The notes under the pieces are model-generated. The model was given only the letters and a program-made list of their open reading frames with translations. It had not been told where the DNA came from and did no database searches. From positions 140,900 through 204,899 of the forward strand of contig NZ_JFJY01000009.1 in assembly GCF_002115785.1 (NCBI RefSeq): DNA of 64,000 nucleotides. The letters run 5' to 3'. Below, in pieces: positions 19,131 through 27,860 of this stretch. The translations under genes were made by a program, and so were the position numbers. Numbering within the stretch: position 1 is the stretch's first letter; every line of letters starts with the position of its first letter. The stretch is from Thalassospira sp. MCCC 1A03138. Its GTDB lineage: Bacteria; Pseudomonadota; Alphaproteobacteria; Rhodospirillales; Thalassospiraceae.

Positions 19131-20057
19131 ATGGGTATGGTGAAACTCGCATCCTGTCGCTATCTGCCGCTCCTGATCATTTACTGCCTGCTATCGGGCA
19201 TGGCGGGAGGCCGGGTTTTACCTGCAAAAGCGCAGGATGTAAGAATGCTTGCCGATATTGAACGCGATCTTAACCGTTATGAAAAGGTCGCCCTGCATAG
19301 CTTTGCTGACCGCGACGCTTTTCTGTCGATCATTGATCAGACCCTTGGCCTTGATAACATCAAGGGTGCCGATTTGCTGTTTGCCAAACTTCCACGGTCA
19401 CCCTTTACCGTATCGGGACGCCGCGGCAACAATCAGGCAGTACCCTGCCAGATTTTCATTCCAGCCAAGATCGCACCGGGTAGCGGTACTGAAATATTCG
19501 CTGAACTGATGCGCGGCTGGTTTGGCGATCAGCTTCAGTACGCCAGCAGCGCTAATCTGACCTATGACTGGCTGATGCGCCACGAAGTGCGCCATTGCGA
19601 TCCATCACATTTTGGCGATGGCGGCGACAAGGAACGGGATAACGAAATAGAAGCCGATCTTTTCGCGCTGAACGTCATCACCGATCCGGTTATTCGTCAG
19701 AAGCTGGCGCAGGATGCGCTGGCATTTCGCGTGATCACCGCCACCCTGTTTGCCAGCAGCAGCCATATGACCGGCCTGTCACTGAAACGCGCATTGCATG
19801 ACAGACAATCTGGAAACGATCCGACGGCTGCCAACGAAATCGCGGCCTTTCTTGCGGCACGTCAACAAGTGTTCGATCACGCCAAAGCCATCGCAACCGG
19901 TGCCCGTCCGACCAATCAGGATATCATCCGCGCCGTAATTGAACTGGCCAACAAGCCACAAAGCAATTCGCTGGTTGCCGAAATTCTGGTCGATCTTGAT
20001 CAGGCCATCGCCCATTTCGCACCCGAACTGCACGACCGGAACAAATCAGTCCAATAG
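19131..20057 (+). CDS. Secreted putative zinc metallopeptidase (HExxH, gluzincin-like)
   Basis: 308 residues. An N-terminal hydrophobic segment (about 6-35, ending near AKAQD) looks like a signal peptide. In the middle, HEVRHCDPSHFG (about residue 151) matches HExxH, and 18 residues later ERDNEIEADLFAL supplies the ExxAD motif that gives the third zinc ligand in M48- and ImmA-like gluzincins. Two cysteines (PCQIF and RHCD) could pair in the periplasm. I do not recognise a family. The gene follows mntABCD but has its own start region, so a link to manganese is only positional. GTG/ATG alternatives near 19137 exist. Confidence 0.7.
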   Translation: MGMVKLASCRYLPLLIIYCLLSGMAGGRVLPAKAQDVRMLADIERDLNRYEKVALHSFADRDAFLSIIDQTLGLDNIKGADLLFAKLPRSPFTVSGRRGNNQAVPCQIFIPAKIAPGSGTEIFAELMRGWFGDQLQYASSANLTYDWLMRHEVRHCDPSHFGDGGDKERDNEIEADLFALNVITDPVIRQKLAQDALAFRVITATLFASSSHMTGLSLKRALHDRQSGNDPTAANEIAAFLAARQQVFDHAKAIATGARPTNQDIIRAVIELANKPQSNSLVAEILVDLDQAIAHFAPELHDRNKSVQ

Positions 20058-20071
20058 CACATGAACTAAGA

Positions 20072-21193
20072 TCAGGCCGTCTTGCGCCAGAAGGTCATGG
20101 CGAGACACTGATCGCGATCAAGGCCGGCTTCCTTGCGCCACATCTGATGGATGGATTTATAGCTCGCCTGCTCCACCCCGGCCCAGCAATAGACGCGGGT
20201 TGCATCCTTGGGAACTTCGATGCGGCTGACCGCATCGCGGATAGGGCTGGCATCAGATGTTGGATGCAGATCCCGGCACACCCATTCAATCGCGATCCGG
20301 CTTTTGGTTGCCAGGTCAATGATATCGGCCGAGGTTTCCACCTCGATCACCGCATGACCGCTGGCATGTTCAGGCAGTTCTTCAAGATAACGGCCAATCG
20401 CCGGAAGGGCTGTTTCGTCCCCGGCAAACAGGAACCAGTCGGCATCGGGCAATTCCCCGCCCAGCGGCCCGGTCATGCCGATCCGGTCACCCGGTTGCGC
20501 ATTAAGCGCAAAGGCCGAACCGGGTCCATTATCGCCATGTATGACAAAGTCGACTTCGATCCATCCTGCCGTGGCATCAATCCGGCGGATCGTGTAGACG
20601 CGCGGCGCAACCGCATTGTCACCTTCAGGCCAGACCACCATGCCATTAGGCGCCAAGGTCGGCCATTGCGGTTCGATCACACCACGCGGCGGGATCAAAA
20701 GGCGCATGTGAATGCCATCGCCGTCGTAAAATTTCAGATCATCGCCCGCAAGCCGCAACCGGCGCATGTGCGATGACAGGTCCGTCACCCCGATGACGCT
20801 AAGTTCGCGGAAGTTCGGCAGCTTGCCATTGCTTTCCCCCGCCCCCTTCCAGCGACAGTCAAGATCGGCTTCAGGCACGATGCTTTGTAGGATGGCGATA
20901 AGTGCTGCCTTCATCTGGGCGACACCGACCTCGCTTTTTGATCCGACCTCGATATCAAGGTGCTTTTCACCGGGCCGCAAAATCAGGTGCCCGACCGACA
21001 GGAAAATCGTCGCTCCGTTGTCATCATTCGTCACATCGCAGTCGTGTTCCGCATAATAGGCCGCAACCGCATTTGCGGCATCAGCACTGCCGGACAGCAC
21101 GATACGGGTCTTGGCAATCAGGGGGCTATCGGATTTTACAGACATAAAATGGCTTTCGGTGGCGATTACGGGCGGCATGAAGTCGCGCTCCAT
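20072..21193 (-). CDS. Siderophore-interacting flavoprotein with DUF2218 N-terminal domain
   Basis: 373 residues. Residues about 25-115 form a DUF2218-type domain (VAAYYAEHDCDVTNDDNGAT, HLDIEVGSKSEVGVAQMKA). From about 130 on it is a siderophore-interacting (ViuB/YqjH) reductase: MRRLRLAGDD, FAD-binding RVYTIRRID, VDFVIHGDNGPGSAFA, GPLGG and the NAD(P)H domain ending in CWAGVEQASYKSIHQMWRKE. It should reduce ferric siderophores in the cytoplasm. The fusion order DUF2218-SIP is known in proteobacteria. A Fur-like box lies at its start. The first ATG (MERDFMPPV) or the internal MSVKSDS could be used. Confidence 0.92.
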   Translation of the reverse strand: MERDFMPPVIATESHFMSVKSDSPLIAKTRIVLSGSADAANAVAAYYAEHDCDVTNDDNGATIFLSVGHLILRPGEKHLDIEVGSKSEVGVAQMKAALIAILQSIVPEADLDCRWKGAGESNGKLPNFRELSVIGVTDLSSHMRRLRLAGDDLKFYDGDGIHMRLLIPPRGVIEPQWPTLAPNGMVVWPEGDNAVAPRVYTIRRIDATAGWIEVDFVIHGDNGPGSAFALNAQPGDRIGMTGPLGGELPDADWFLFAGDETALPAIGRYLEELPEHASGHAVIEVETSADIIDLATKSRIAIEWVCRDLHPTSDASPIRDAVSRIEVPKDATRVYCWAGVEQASYKSIHQMWRKEAGLDRDQCLAMTFWRKTA

Positions 21194-21205
21194 TGATAAT
21201 AAAAC

Positions 21206-21220
21206 TGATAGGCATTCTCA
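21206..21220 (-). promoter_or_regulatory. Candidate Fur box of the siderophore-interacting protein
   Basis: On the minus strand TGAGAAT-G-CCTATCA matches the 7-1-7 Fur consensus TGATAAT-N-ATTATCA at 11 of 14 positions and lies 13 bp upstream of the start codon, in an AT-rich region with further AATAAT repeats. Iron regulation fits the product. In alphaproteobacteria Irr or RirA may act instead, so the assigned regulator is inference. Confidence 0.6.
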
Positions 21221-21346
21221 ATAAAATTATTGTCATTACAATCGCGGGCTCATGTTACATCATGGCCCAAACCGCCTCGGTCAGATGTATGCGTCAACGC
21301 ATGAATGGCCGGAAGTCCATGATCCACAAAGACGAAATAGCACGCC

Positions 21347-22198
21347 ATGACCGATAAAATCCGCCGCCTGAAATCCTTTGAATTTGCCACTGCCGTTGAC
21401 TGGGCCGCACAGGAAGGCTGGAATCCGGGATTCTCGGATGCGGATGCGTTTTTCAATACCGATCCGCTGGGATTCTGGGGCGCGTTTGACAAGCAGGGAC
21501 TGGCAGCAGTGATTTCAGCCGTGCATTACAATTCGGATTACGGATTTGTCGGCTTTTATATTTGCCGCCCGGATCGTCGCGGCGAGGGCCTTGGTTTGCG
21601 TCTTTGGGAAACCGTTCTGGGCGAAGCGGTCGCCAAAACCATCGGTCTTGATGGCGTTGTCGATCAGCAGGAAAACTATCGCAAATCCGGCTTTGAGTTG
21701 GCCCATCGCAATTTGCGTTTTGGTGGTGTGGTAAGCGCATCAACCCCGCAAACCGATGATCTTTTTGAACTTCTGATCAATGATATCGCGATCATTGACG
21801 CGTTCGAACAGACCTGCAACCTGTTCCCCGAAAGCCGGATAGAGTTTCTGCGCGGCTGGATTTCGGGGGAAAAACATACCGCATTGGCCCTTCGCGGGCC
21901 GATGGGTTTACGCGGCTATGGCGTGATCCGGCCGTGCCGTACCGGGCATAAGGTCGGGCCGCTTTTTGCCGACAATATCGACGATGCCCGCAGCCTGTTC
22001 CACGCCCTGCTTGCCACCCGCAAGGATCAGGATCAGCCGGTCTATCTTGATATTCCCGATGTTAATGACGCTGCAAGTGTACTCGTTGAAGAACACGGCA
22101 TGCAGGCCGAATTTGAAACCGCACGCATGTATCGTGGCAAAGCCCCCGAACTGAACCTTGAAATGACGTTTGGCATTACATCGTTTGAATTAGGCTGA
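21347..22198 (+). CDS. Two-domain GNAT family N-acetyltransferase
   Basis: 283 residues. Residues 1-125 are a GNAT domain with the acetyl-CoA loop RPDRRGEGLGLRLWE and a following VVDQQENYRKSGFE. The second half (about 140-283) is the weaker acetyltransferase-like domain of the YitH type, including ALRGPMGLRGYGVIRPCRTG, HKVGPLFADNIDDARSLFHA. The acceptor is unknown. It is divergent from the siderophore-interacting gene and has no operon partner. Confidence 0.85.
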   Translation: MTDKIRRLKSFEFATAVDWAAQEGWNPGFSDADAFFNTDPLGFWGAFDKQGLAAVISAVHYNSDYGFVGFYICRPDRRGEGLGLRLWETVLGEAVAKTIGLDGVVDQQENYRKSGFELAHRNLRFGGVVSASTPQTDDLFELLINDIAIIDAFEQTCNLFPESRIEFLRGWISGEKHTALALRGPMGLRGYGVIRPCRTGHKVGPLFADNIDDARSLFHALLATRKDQDQPVYLDIPDVNDAASVLVEEHGMQAEFETARMYRGKAPELNLEMTFGITSFELG

Positions 22199-22564
22199 CT
22201 ATCCTTGCCGGTGGGTTGAGCCTCCGACAAAAGTCGACTAACAAACGTATAGTATGCACTAGCCATTCACGCTAAGCATATACTCCGATCGGGACGGTCG
22301 TAGGTGTGGGTTGTTCGCACCATGCGAACGAACTATGCCGGATTTTATCCATTTGCTATGGAAAATCCGTCTGCAACCTCCCAATTTGATGGAATGGAAC
22401 AGAAAGTATAGCCGCCAACACCATGACACGTATCAGGGGTACCGCGTTTTGATGTTCGCCAGCACAGATTGTCTGCCTGCCAGCCTGCAAGAAAGATTGA
22501 CTTTTTCGATCCCGAACCGGCTTTTGCCGCATGAATTCATAACGCCGGAAAACGTATAAGCATC
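22199..22564. other. Intergenic region before motA with a 7-bp dyad
   Basis: 366 bp. A perfect dyad GTTCGCA-CCA-TGCGAAC occupies 22313-22329 and is a candidate operator for the stator operon. A frame covering 22311-22559 exists, but it begins at a TTG inside this dyad, has no ribosome site and no family features, so I do not call it. The flagellar promoter boxes could not be fixed. Confidence 0.4.
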
Positions 22565-23335
22565 ATGGATATTGCAACACTTATCGGGATCGTCGCCGGT
22601 ATGGGGGTTATCTTTGGCGCCATCCTTATGGGAGGCAGCCTGGATTCCTTTGTCGACCTGCCATCCATCATGGTTGTTTTTGGCGGCACGGCGGCGGCGA
22701 CACTGATTAAATTCCCGATGCGCGATGTGATCAAGTCGCTGAAGATCGGGATCAGGATCGCCTTCAAGAACCCAAAGGAAGATCCGCTGTCGATCTATGA
22801 AAAGGCCATCGAACTTTCAACGCTGGTGCGCAAGAACGGCCTTCTGGGCCTTGAGAATGTCGAGATTGAAAATGACATCATGGCGCGCGGCATCCGCATG
22901 TGTGTTGATGGCCATAGCGGTGAAGTCATTCGAAGCTCGATCTCAAGCGAGGTCGAAAAATCGATCCAGAATGACGAACTTGGCGAACTGATGTTCCGCG
23001 GGATTGGGGATACGGCCCCGGCCTTTGGCATGATCGGCACACTGGTCGGTCTGGTGCAGATGCTGGCCAACCTTTCAGACCCCGATGCCATCGGCCCGGC
23101 CATGGCCATTGCGATGCTGACCACTTTTTATGGCGCAGTTCTGGCCAACCTGATTGCGCTTCCGGTCGCCGACAAGCTGGCCCTTAAGGTCGAACAGCTT
23201 AAAAGCACCAAGCAATTGATTATTGAATCTGTGGTCCAGATCCAGTCCAGCCAGAGCCCGTTGGTGATGAAGGAAATCCTTGGCCCCTACCTTCCAGGTG
23301 GCATTCCCAAAGATGTCGACGGCGAAGGCGAATAA
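22565..23335 (+). CDS. motA: Flagellar stator protein MotA/PomA type
   Basis: 256 residues with four membrane helices (MDIATLIGIVAGMGVIFGAI, ...PSIMVVFGGTAAATLIKFP, then PAFGMIGTLVGLVQMLANL and GPAMAIAMLTTFYGAVLANL). A cytoplasmic loop lies between helices 2 and 3. Length and sequence are nearer to the short PomA/MotP forms than to enteric MotA (about 295). PomA relatives often couple to sodium, which would suit a marine organism, but the ion cannot be read from this subunit. It is followed by motB after 47 bp. Confidence 0.93.
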   Translation: MDIATLIGIVAGMGVIFGAILMGGSLDSFVDLPSIMVVFGGTAAATLIKFPMRDVIKSLKIGIRIAFKNPKEDPLSIYEKAIELSTLVRKNGLLGLENVEIENDIMARGIRMCVDGHSGEVIRSSISSEVEKSIQNDELGELMFRGIGDTAPAFGMIGTLVGLVQMLANLSDPDAIGPAMAIAMLTTFYGAVLANLIALPVADKLALKVEQLKSTKQLIIESVVQIQSSQSPLVMKEILGPYLPGGIPKDVDGEGE

Positions 23336-23382
23336 ACCACGTGGCATTCACGACAGATACCACAAGACAACAGGCTTAACAG

Positions 23383-24279
23383 ATGGCAAAGAAACCGGCA
23401 GCAGGAGCTCCCGCATGGATGGCAACATTCGCCGATCTCATGTCATTGCTGCTCGTGCTGTTTGTGCTGTTGCTCACCTTTGCCGAAATGGATGTCATCA
23501 AATACAAACAGATTGCCGGATCGGTCAAAGCCGCGTTTGGCTTTAGCAAGCAGGACGAACTGGCCGGTGTTGTCGAACTTGATGGTTCGATCCTTGGCAA
23601 GGCGCTGAAACAGCCGACCCCTGACACCCCCCGCATTGTTTCCAATATCCCGCCCGTCGAAACACCTGAGGTCGAGATAAAGGAAGGCGACAGCAAATCT
23701 GAAAAGGCCGAGGCCCTCGAAGAAACACTGGAAACCGTGCTTCATAAAATGGGCATGACAAACCAGATCGGCGTTGATCGAAAAGACGGCGACGTGGTTG
23801 TCCGTTTTCCAAACGAGATTGCCTTTCCATCCGGCTCGTCGGGGATGACAGCGGAATTTGCGGCCATCCTAAACCGGCTTGTACCGGTCATCAACCAGAC
23901 CGAAGGTCAGGTCGTGGTTTCCGGCCACACCGATAACATTCCGGTATCGTCAAATTCGCCCTATATCTCGAACTGGGATCTATCGGCGGCACGGGCCACA
24001 TCGGTCATCCATTACATGATTGATCAGAATGGCACCGACCCCGCCCGCATGGTTGTTCAGGGCCACGGTGACAGCCGCCCGATTGCAGACAATAGCACGC
24101 CCGAAGGACGGGCACAGAACCGACGTGTCGAAATTGCCATCGAAATGGTCGATGACACCGAAAGCAATAGCTCCCCGAATACCTCTGGACCGGTCGATGG
24201 CGCAAATACGGGAACAGGAAGTGACGGCATTCCATCCCCCGAACAACGTCGAAGCTTTTCAATACCGGGCAACCAGTAG
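23383..24279 (+). CDS. motB: Flagellar stator protein MotB
   Basis: 298 residues. A single membrane helix near the N-terminus contains the ion-binding Asp (WMATFADLMSLLLVLFVLLL, Asp about residue 18). A plug region follows (FAEMDVIKYKQIAGSVKAAF), then the OmpA-like peptidoglycan-binding domain (VVSGHTDNIPVSSNSPYISN, NRRVEIAIEM), and a Ser/Gly/Asn-rich tail of about 40 residues. It anchors the stator to the cell wall. It is in one operon with motA and, 17 bp further on, with the pseudo-receiver protein. Confidence 0.94.
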   Translation: MAKKPAAGAPAWMATFADLMSLLLVLFVLLLTFAEMDVIKYKQIAGSVKAAFGFSKQDELAGVVELDGSILGKALKQPTPDTPRIVSNIPPVETPEVEIKEGDSKSEKAEALEETLETVLHKMGMTNQIGVDRKDGDVVVRFPNEIAFPSGSSGMTAEFAAILNRLVPVINQTEGQVVVSGHTDNIPVSSNSPYISNWDLSAARATSVIHYMIDQNGTDPARMVVQGHGDSRPIADNSTPEGRAQNRRVEIAIEMVDDTESNSSPNTSGPVDGANTGTGSDGIPSPEQRRSFSIPGNQ

Positions 24280-24296
24280 TCATCGGATGCAACCGG

Positions 24297-25787
24297 GTGA
24301 CAAACCCCGATAACACAGGCAAGCTTGGTGGAATGACAACACGGTCGCCCAAAAAATTGTCCGTCCTGTATGCCGATTACAGCGACCGGAACATCAAGGC
24401 AGTGCAAACAGCACTTGAACCATTGCATCTGGCTGCTTTTCACACCAGCGACGACCGCGAAGCCATCATTGAACTTGCCTGCACACACCGGCCGGACCTG
24501 ATCCTGATCGGTCTTTATCTGGACGGTATTCGTGGCATTTCGACCATTCGCGACCTGCGTCAATGCGCGTCTGACAGCGATCCGTTCTGCAATCAGGTTC
24601 CGGTTCTGCTGGGTGCCCCCAAACTGGATCGCCGCGCAATGCGCGATGCGGTCGATGCCGGGATCGAAGGTGTTTTCCGTCAGCCGGTCGATGCCGACCG
24701 TTTGCGCAAAATCGTTCAGACCGTGATTAAAAAACCGCGCCGCTTCGTATTCGAAGGCAATTATTTTGGCCCGGCGCGCGACGGCGATAACGTCGCTGAA
24801 CCATCCCGCAAAATACGCCAGCCCGGCAATGCCAGCTCCCAGCTCAATGGCACGATTGAAAAACCGGCCCGACGCCATGGCGACATCCAATCGCCTGATC
24901 CGGTTGAAGAAGCGGGTTCCAACCAGGCCCAAGACGCGCCTCTGGCAACCGTTGATCAGGAAGGGGAAAGGCCCGCAGCCAGATCGCGTCCGTCGCGGTC
25001 CGTAACCCTGAAGCCAACGAAACCGACAAAGACATCAACAGGCACAACCGCCAAAGTCAAACAGACGCCCGACACAAAACGCCCCGCCAGTGGCGACATC
25101 GGCATTGAAATCGCGGACACCAAAGCGGGGAAATCGGTGCGCGACTATAACCTTGATGCCGCGCAATCCGTGCACGCGGTCCTTACGCCTACCTTACAAC
25201 CGCCTGAAACCGACAAAACGCTGGAAGACGGGGTCAACGAATCAGAGGCAACCGACGATACCAGTATCGACGAAGAACTGGTTGAAATTGATCTGATGGA
25301 AGCTCTTCAGGGGCATCGACTTTGGGTCGATACCGGTGGCAAGGAAGGGGCGATGATGTCGATCGAGCATGCTGATCTGCGTGATGCCGATCTGGAGGGC
25401 ATTGATCTGACCCGATGTGCCTTGCCGCATGTGTCATTTCGCAATGCCAATTGTAAAAAGGCGGTGCTGCGACGATGTGATATGACCGCGGGCGATTTCA
25501 TCGGTTGCAATCTGGATCATGCGGTTCTTGCCGCCACCCGTCTTTCCGGGGCCCGCTTTACCGATGCCATATTGCGCAACACGGTGTTCCTCGGCTCCGA
25601 CCTGTCAGGCGCATCATTTCGCGGCATGACATTGCACAATTGCGATTTAAGCGGTGCCAATCTTGCCAAAACCGATTTTCGCGATGCGGATTTATCCTCG
25701 GTCAAGGGATTGTTCGCCGAACAGATCCAGCGCGCGCGGGTCAATGCCAATACTCGCCTGCCACGTGACATGAAACTCAAGGATTAG
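24297..25787 (+). CDS. Degenerate receiver domain fused to pentapeptide repeats
   Basis: 496 residues. Residues about 21-140 have the fold pattern of a response-regulator receiver (KLSVLYADYSDRN, RPDLILIGLYLDGIRG, VPVLLGAPKLDRRAM, AGIEGVFRQPVDADRL). The phosphoacceptor Asp is Gly72, the second acidic residue is Tyr28 and the conserved Lys is Gln129, so it cannot be phosphorylated normally. A disordered, charged linker spans about 145-335. Pentapeptide repeats fill about 355-480 (ADLRDADLEGIDL, DLSGASFRG, DLSGANLAKTDFRDADL). It follows motB by 17 bp and probably shares its transcript. GTG 24297 has CGGA at nine bases; ATG 24333 is the alternative. A role in stator or flagellar control is inference from position. 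Confidence 0.82.
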   Translation: MTNPDNTGKLGGMTTRSPKKLSVLYADYSDRNIKAVQTALEPLHLAAFHTSDDREAIIELACTHRPDLILIGLYLDGIRGISTIRDLRQCASDSDPFCNQVPVLLGAPKLDRRAMRDAVDAGIEGVFRQPVDADRLRKIVQTVIKKPRRFVFEGNYFGPARDGDNVAEPSRKIRQPGNASSQLNGTIEKPARRHGDIQSPDPVEEAGSNQAQDAPLATVDQEGERPAARSRPSRSVTLKPTKPTKTSTGTTAKVKQTPDTKRPASGDIGIEIADTKAGKSVRDYNLDAAQSVHAVLTPTLQPPETDKTLEDGVNESEATDDTSIDEELVEIDLMEALQGHRLWVDTGGKEGAMMSIEHADLRDADLEGIDLTRCALPHVSFRNANCKKAVLRRCDMTAGDFIGCNLDHAVLAATRLSGARFTDAILRNTVFLGSDLSGASFRGMTLHNCDLSGANLAKTDFRDADLSSVKGLFAEQIQRARVNANTRLPRDMKLKD

Positions 25788-25810
25788 GGATTAGGGATCA
25801 GGCTTAAAAC

Positions 25811-27742
25811 CTAACGCCGACCAAACATCTTTTCGATGTCATGCAGTTTCAGTTCGACATAGGTCGGTCGACCATGGTTGCACTGCCCGGAATGCGGGGT
25901 GGCTTCCATCTGGCGCAACAGTGCATTCATTTCATCGGCGTTCAATTTGCGACCTGACCGCACCGATCCGTGGCACGCCATGGTCGCGCAGACATACATC
26001 AACCGATCCTTAAGCGCCATGCCCTGCCCCAATTCGGCAATCTCGTCAGCCAGATCGCGGACAAGCCCCGCCACATCGACCTTGCCCAGCATCGCCGGTA
26101 CTTCACGCACCACCAGCGCACCGGGACCGAACGGCTCGATAACCAGTCCCAATTCGGCAAATTCTTCGGCGCGGTCGGCAACGCGTTCGGCGGATGCCTC
26201 GTCCAGTTCGATAACTTCCGGCAGCAGCAATCCCTGCCGTTTGACGCCACTTTCCGACAAATCGGCCTTCATGCGTTCATAGACAATGCGTTCATGGGCG
26301 GCATGCTGATCCACAATCACCAACCCGTCGCGGGTCTGGGCGATGATATAGTTTGCATGCACCTGCCCGCGCGCAGCACCCAGCGGATGATCAACAAATT
26401 TCGATGTGTCGGTGTCATCAATCCGTGCCGACGGGGCCGCACCGGCATATCCGCCAACCAGCGCACTGGCGGCAGCCGCGGCAAATCCGCCATTATCACC
26501 GCCGGTCTCACCACCAGCAAAATCGCGTCCACGATCAAACAAGCCACCAAACGACGTTGCTGGTGCCTGTGCGGCATAGTCACGCTGCACAGCGGTCACA
26601 CTTGGATGGTTTGGCTGATAGGAGCCGAAATTGTACCCACCCGATACCGGTCGCGCCCCGCCATAGGGCAAGGATGGTCCATCGCCTTCGCGGCGTGCAG
26701 CACCCAACGCCATATCGGCTACGGTCGTCGATGCCCGATGCCCGGCCCCGGCAAGTGCATGTTTTAACGCACCAACGATCAAACCACGTACCATGCCTGG
26801 ATCACGGAACCGGACTTCGGTCTTACCCGGATGGACGTTGACGTCAACATCTCGCGGCGAAAGTTCAAAAAACAGCGCCAGCAACGGATGACGATCCCGC
26901 GCCAGAAAATCCTGATAGGCCCCGCGTACCGCACCCTGCAACAGCCGGTCCTTGACCGGGCGGCCATTGACAAACATGAACTGCATCTGCGCATTGCCAC
27001 GGTTCAGGGTTGGCACCCCGGCATAGCCGGTCAGGCGAATGCCTTCGCGTTCGGCTTCGATCTGAAGGGCGTTATCCTGAAATTCGCGGCCCATTACCGC
27101 GCCCAGCCGTTTCAGGCGGGCATCGAACAAATCACCTTCACAGGCCGGGTAATTCAAAATCTGCTTGTTGCCATCCCCCGAAAGCGTGAAGCCAACATCA
27201 GGCCGGGCCATTGCCAGCCGATCCATGATTTCACGGGCATACATCTGTTCGGTGCGTGCGGTTTTAAGAAACTTCAGACGTGCGGGCGTGGCATAGAAAA
27301 GATCGCGCACCTCAACCCGCGTGCCGAACGGGTGGGCCGCCGGTTCCGGTGCGCTTTTCGCTCCGCCTTCGACCGTCAGCGTCCAGGCATTTTCCGCCCC
27401 GCGCACCCGGCTGGTCAGGCGCATTCGCGATACCGATCCGATGGATGGCAATGCTTCGCCGCGAAACCCCATAAAACCGATATTGAACAGATCATCATCG
27501 GGCAGTTTCGATGTCGCATGGCGTTCAACCGCAAGGCCAAGCTCATCGGGCGTCATGCCCTTGCCATCGTCGGTGACAGATAACAAGGTTCGCCCGCCAT
27601 CGCGCAAAGTCACATCCACCCGCGTCGCCCCGGCATCCAGCGCATTTTCCACCAGTTCCTTCAACGCCGCAGCCGGACGTTCGACCACCTCACCGGCGGC
27701 AATCTGGTTGATCAGGTTCTGGGGCAGGACGCGCAGGGTCAT
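25811..27742 (-). CDS. mutL: DNA mismatch repair protein MutL
   Basis: 643 residues. The GHKL ATPase region is at the N-terminus ([42 protein letters not shown]), followed by the S5-like domain and a long Gly/Ala-rich linker (about 335-440). The C-terminal domain holds the endonuclease motif DQHA(x)2E(x)4E ([15 protein letters not shown]) and the later [13 protein letters not shown] and ACHGSVRSG elements. This is therefore a nicking MutL, as expected in organisms without MutH/Dam-directed repair. It is convergent with the pentapeptide gene. Confidence 0.96.
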   Translation of the reverse strand: MTLRVLPQNLINQIAAGEVVERPAAALKELVENALDAGATRVDVTLRDGGRTLLSVTDDGKGMTPDELGLAVERHATSKLPDDDLFNIGFMGFRGEALPSIGSVSRMRLTSRVRGAENAWTLTVEGGAKSAPEPAAHPFGTRVEVRDLFYATPARLKFLKTARTEQMYAREIMDRLAMARPDVGFTLSGDGNKQILNYPACEGDLFDARLKRLGAVMGREFQDNALQIEAEREGIRLTGYAGVPTLNRGNAQMQFMFVNGRPVKDRLLQGAVRGAYQDFLARDRHPLLALFFELSPRDVDVNVHPGKTEVRFRDPGMVRGLIVGALKHALAGAGHRASTTVADMALGAARREGDGPSLPYGGARPVSGGYNFGSYQPNHPSVTAVQRDYAAQAPATSFGGLFDRGRDFAGGETGGDNGGFAAAAASALVGGYAGAAPSARIDDTDTSKFVDHPLGAARGQVHANYIIAQTRDGLVIVDQHAAHERIVYERMKADLSESGVKRQGLLLPEVIELDEASAERVADRAEEFAELGLVIEPFGPGALVVREVPAMLGKVDVAGLVRDLADEIAELGQGMALKDRLMYVCATMACHGSVRSGRKLNADEMNALLRQMEATPHSGQCNHGRPTYVELKLHDIEKMFGRR

Positions 27743-27797
27743 AAAGGCGATGCTCGTTAAAATAGGGTGATGTTATTCTGGTTGATCCGAACCTATC

Positions 27798-27845
27798 AAA
27801 GCACAAAGCGCGGCGAAATGCCTTTCACCGCGCTTTGTGCTTTTT
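27798..27845. terminator. Long perfect terminator hairpin between the M16 operon and mutL
   Basis: A 16-bp perfect stem (27798-27813 with 27828-27843), a 14-nt loop and A/T runs on both sides. It lies between the stop of the M16 gene at 27861 and the mutL start, so it ends the peptidase operon. Confidence 0.92.
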
Positions 27846-27860
27846 AACGTCAGGATCGGC

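Noticed and set aside
22311..22559. 82-codon plus-strand frame before motA
   Set aside because: It starts inside the dyad at TTG, has no ribosome site, and the translation shows no domain or membrane feature.
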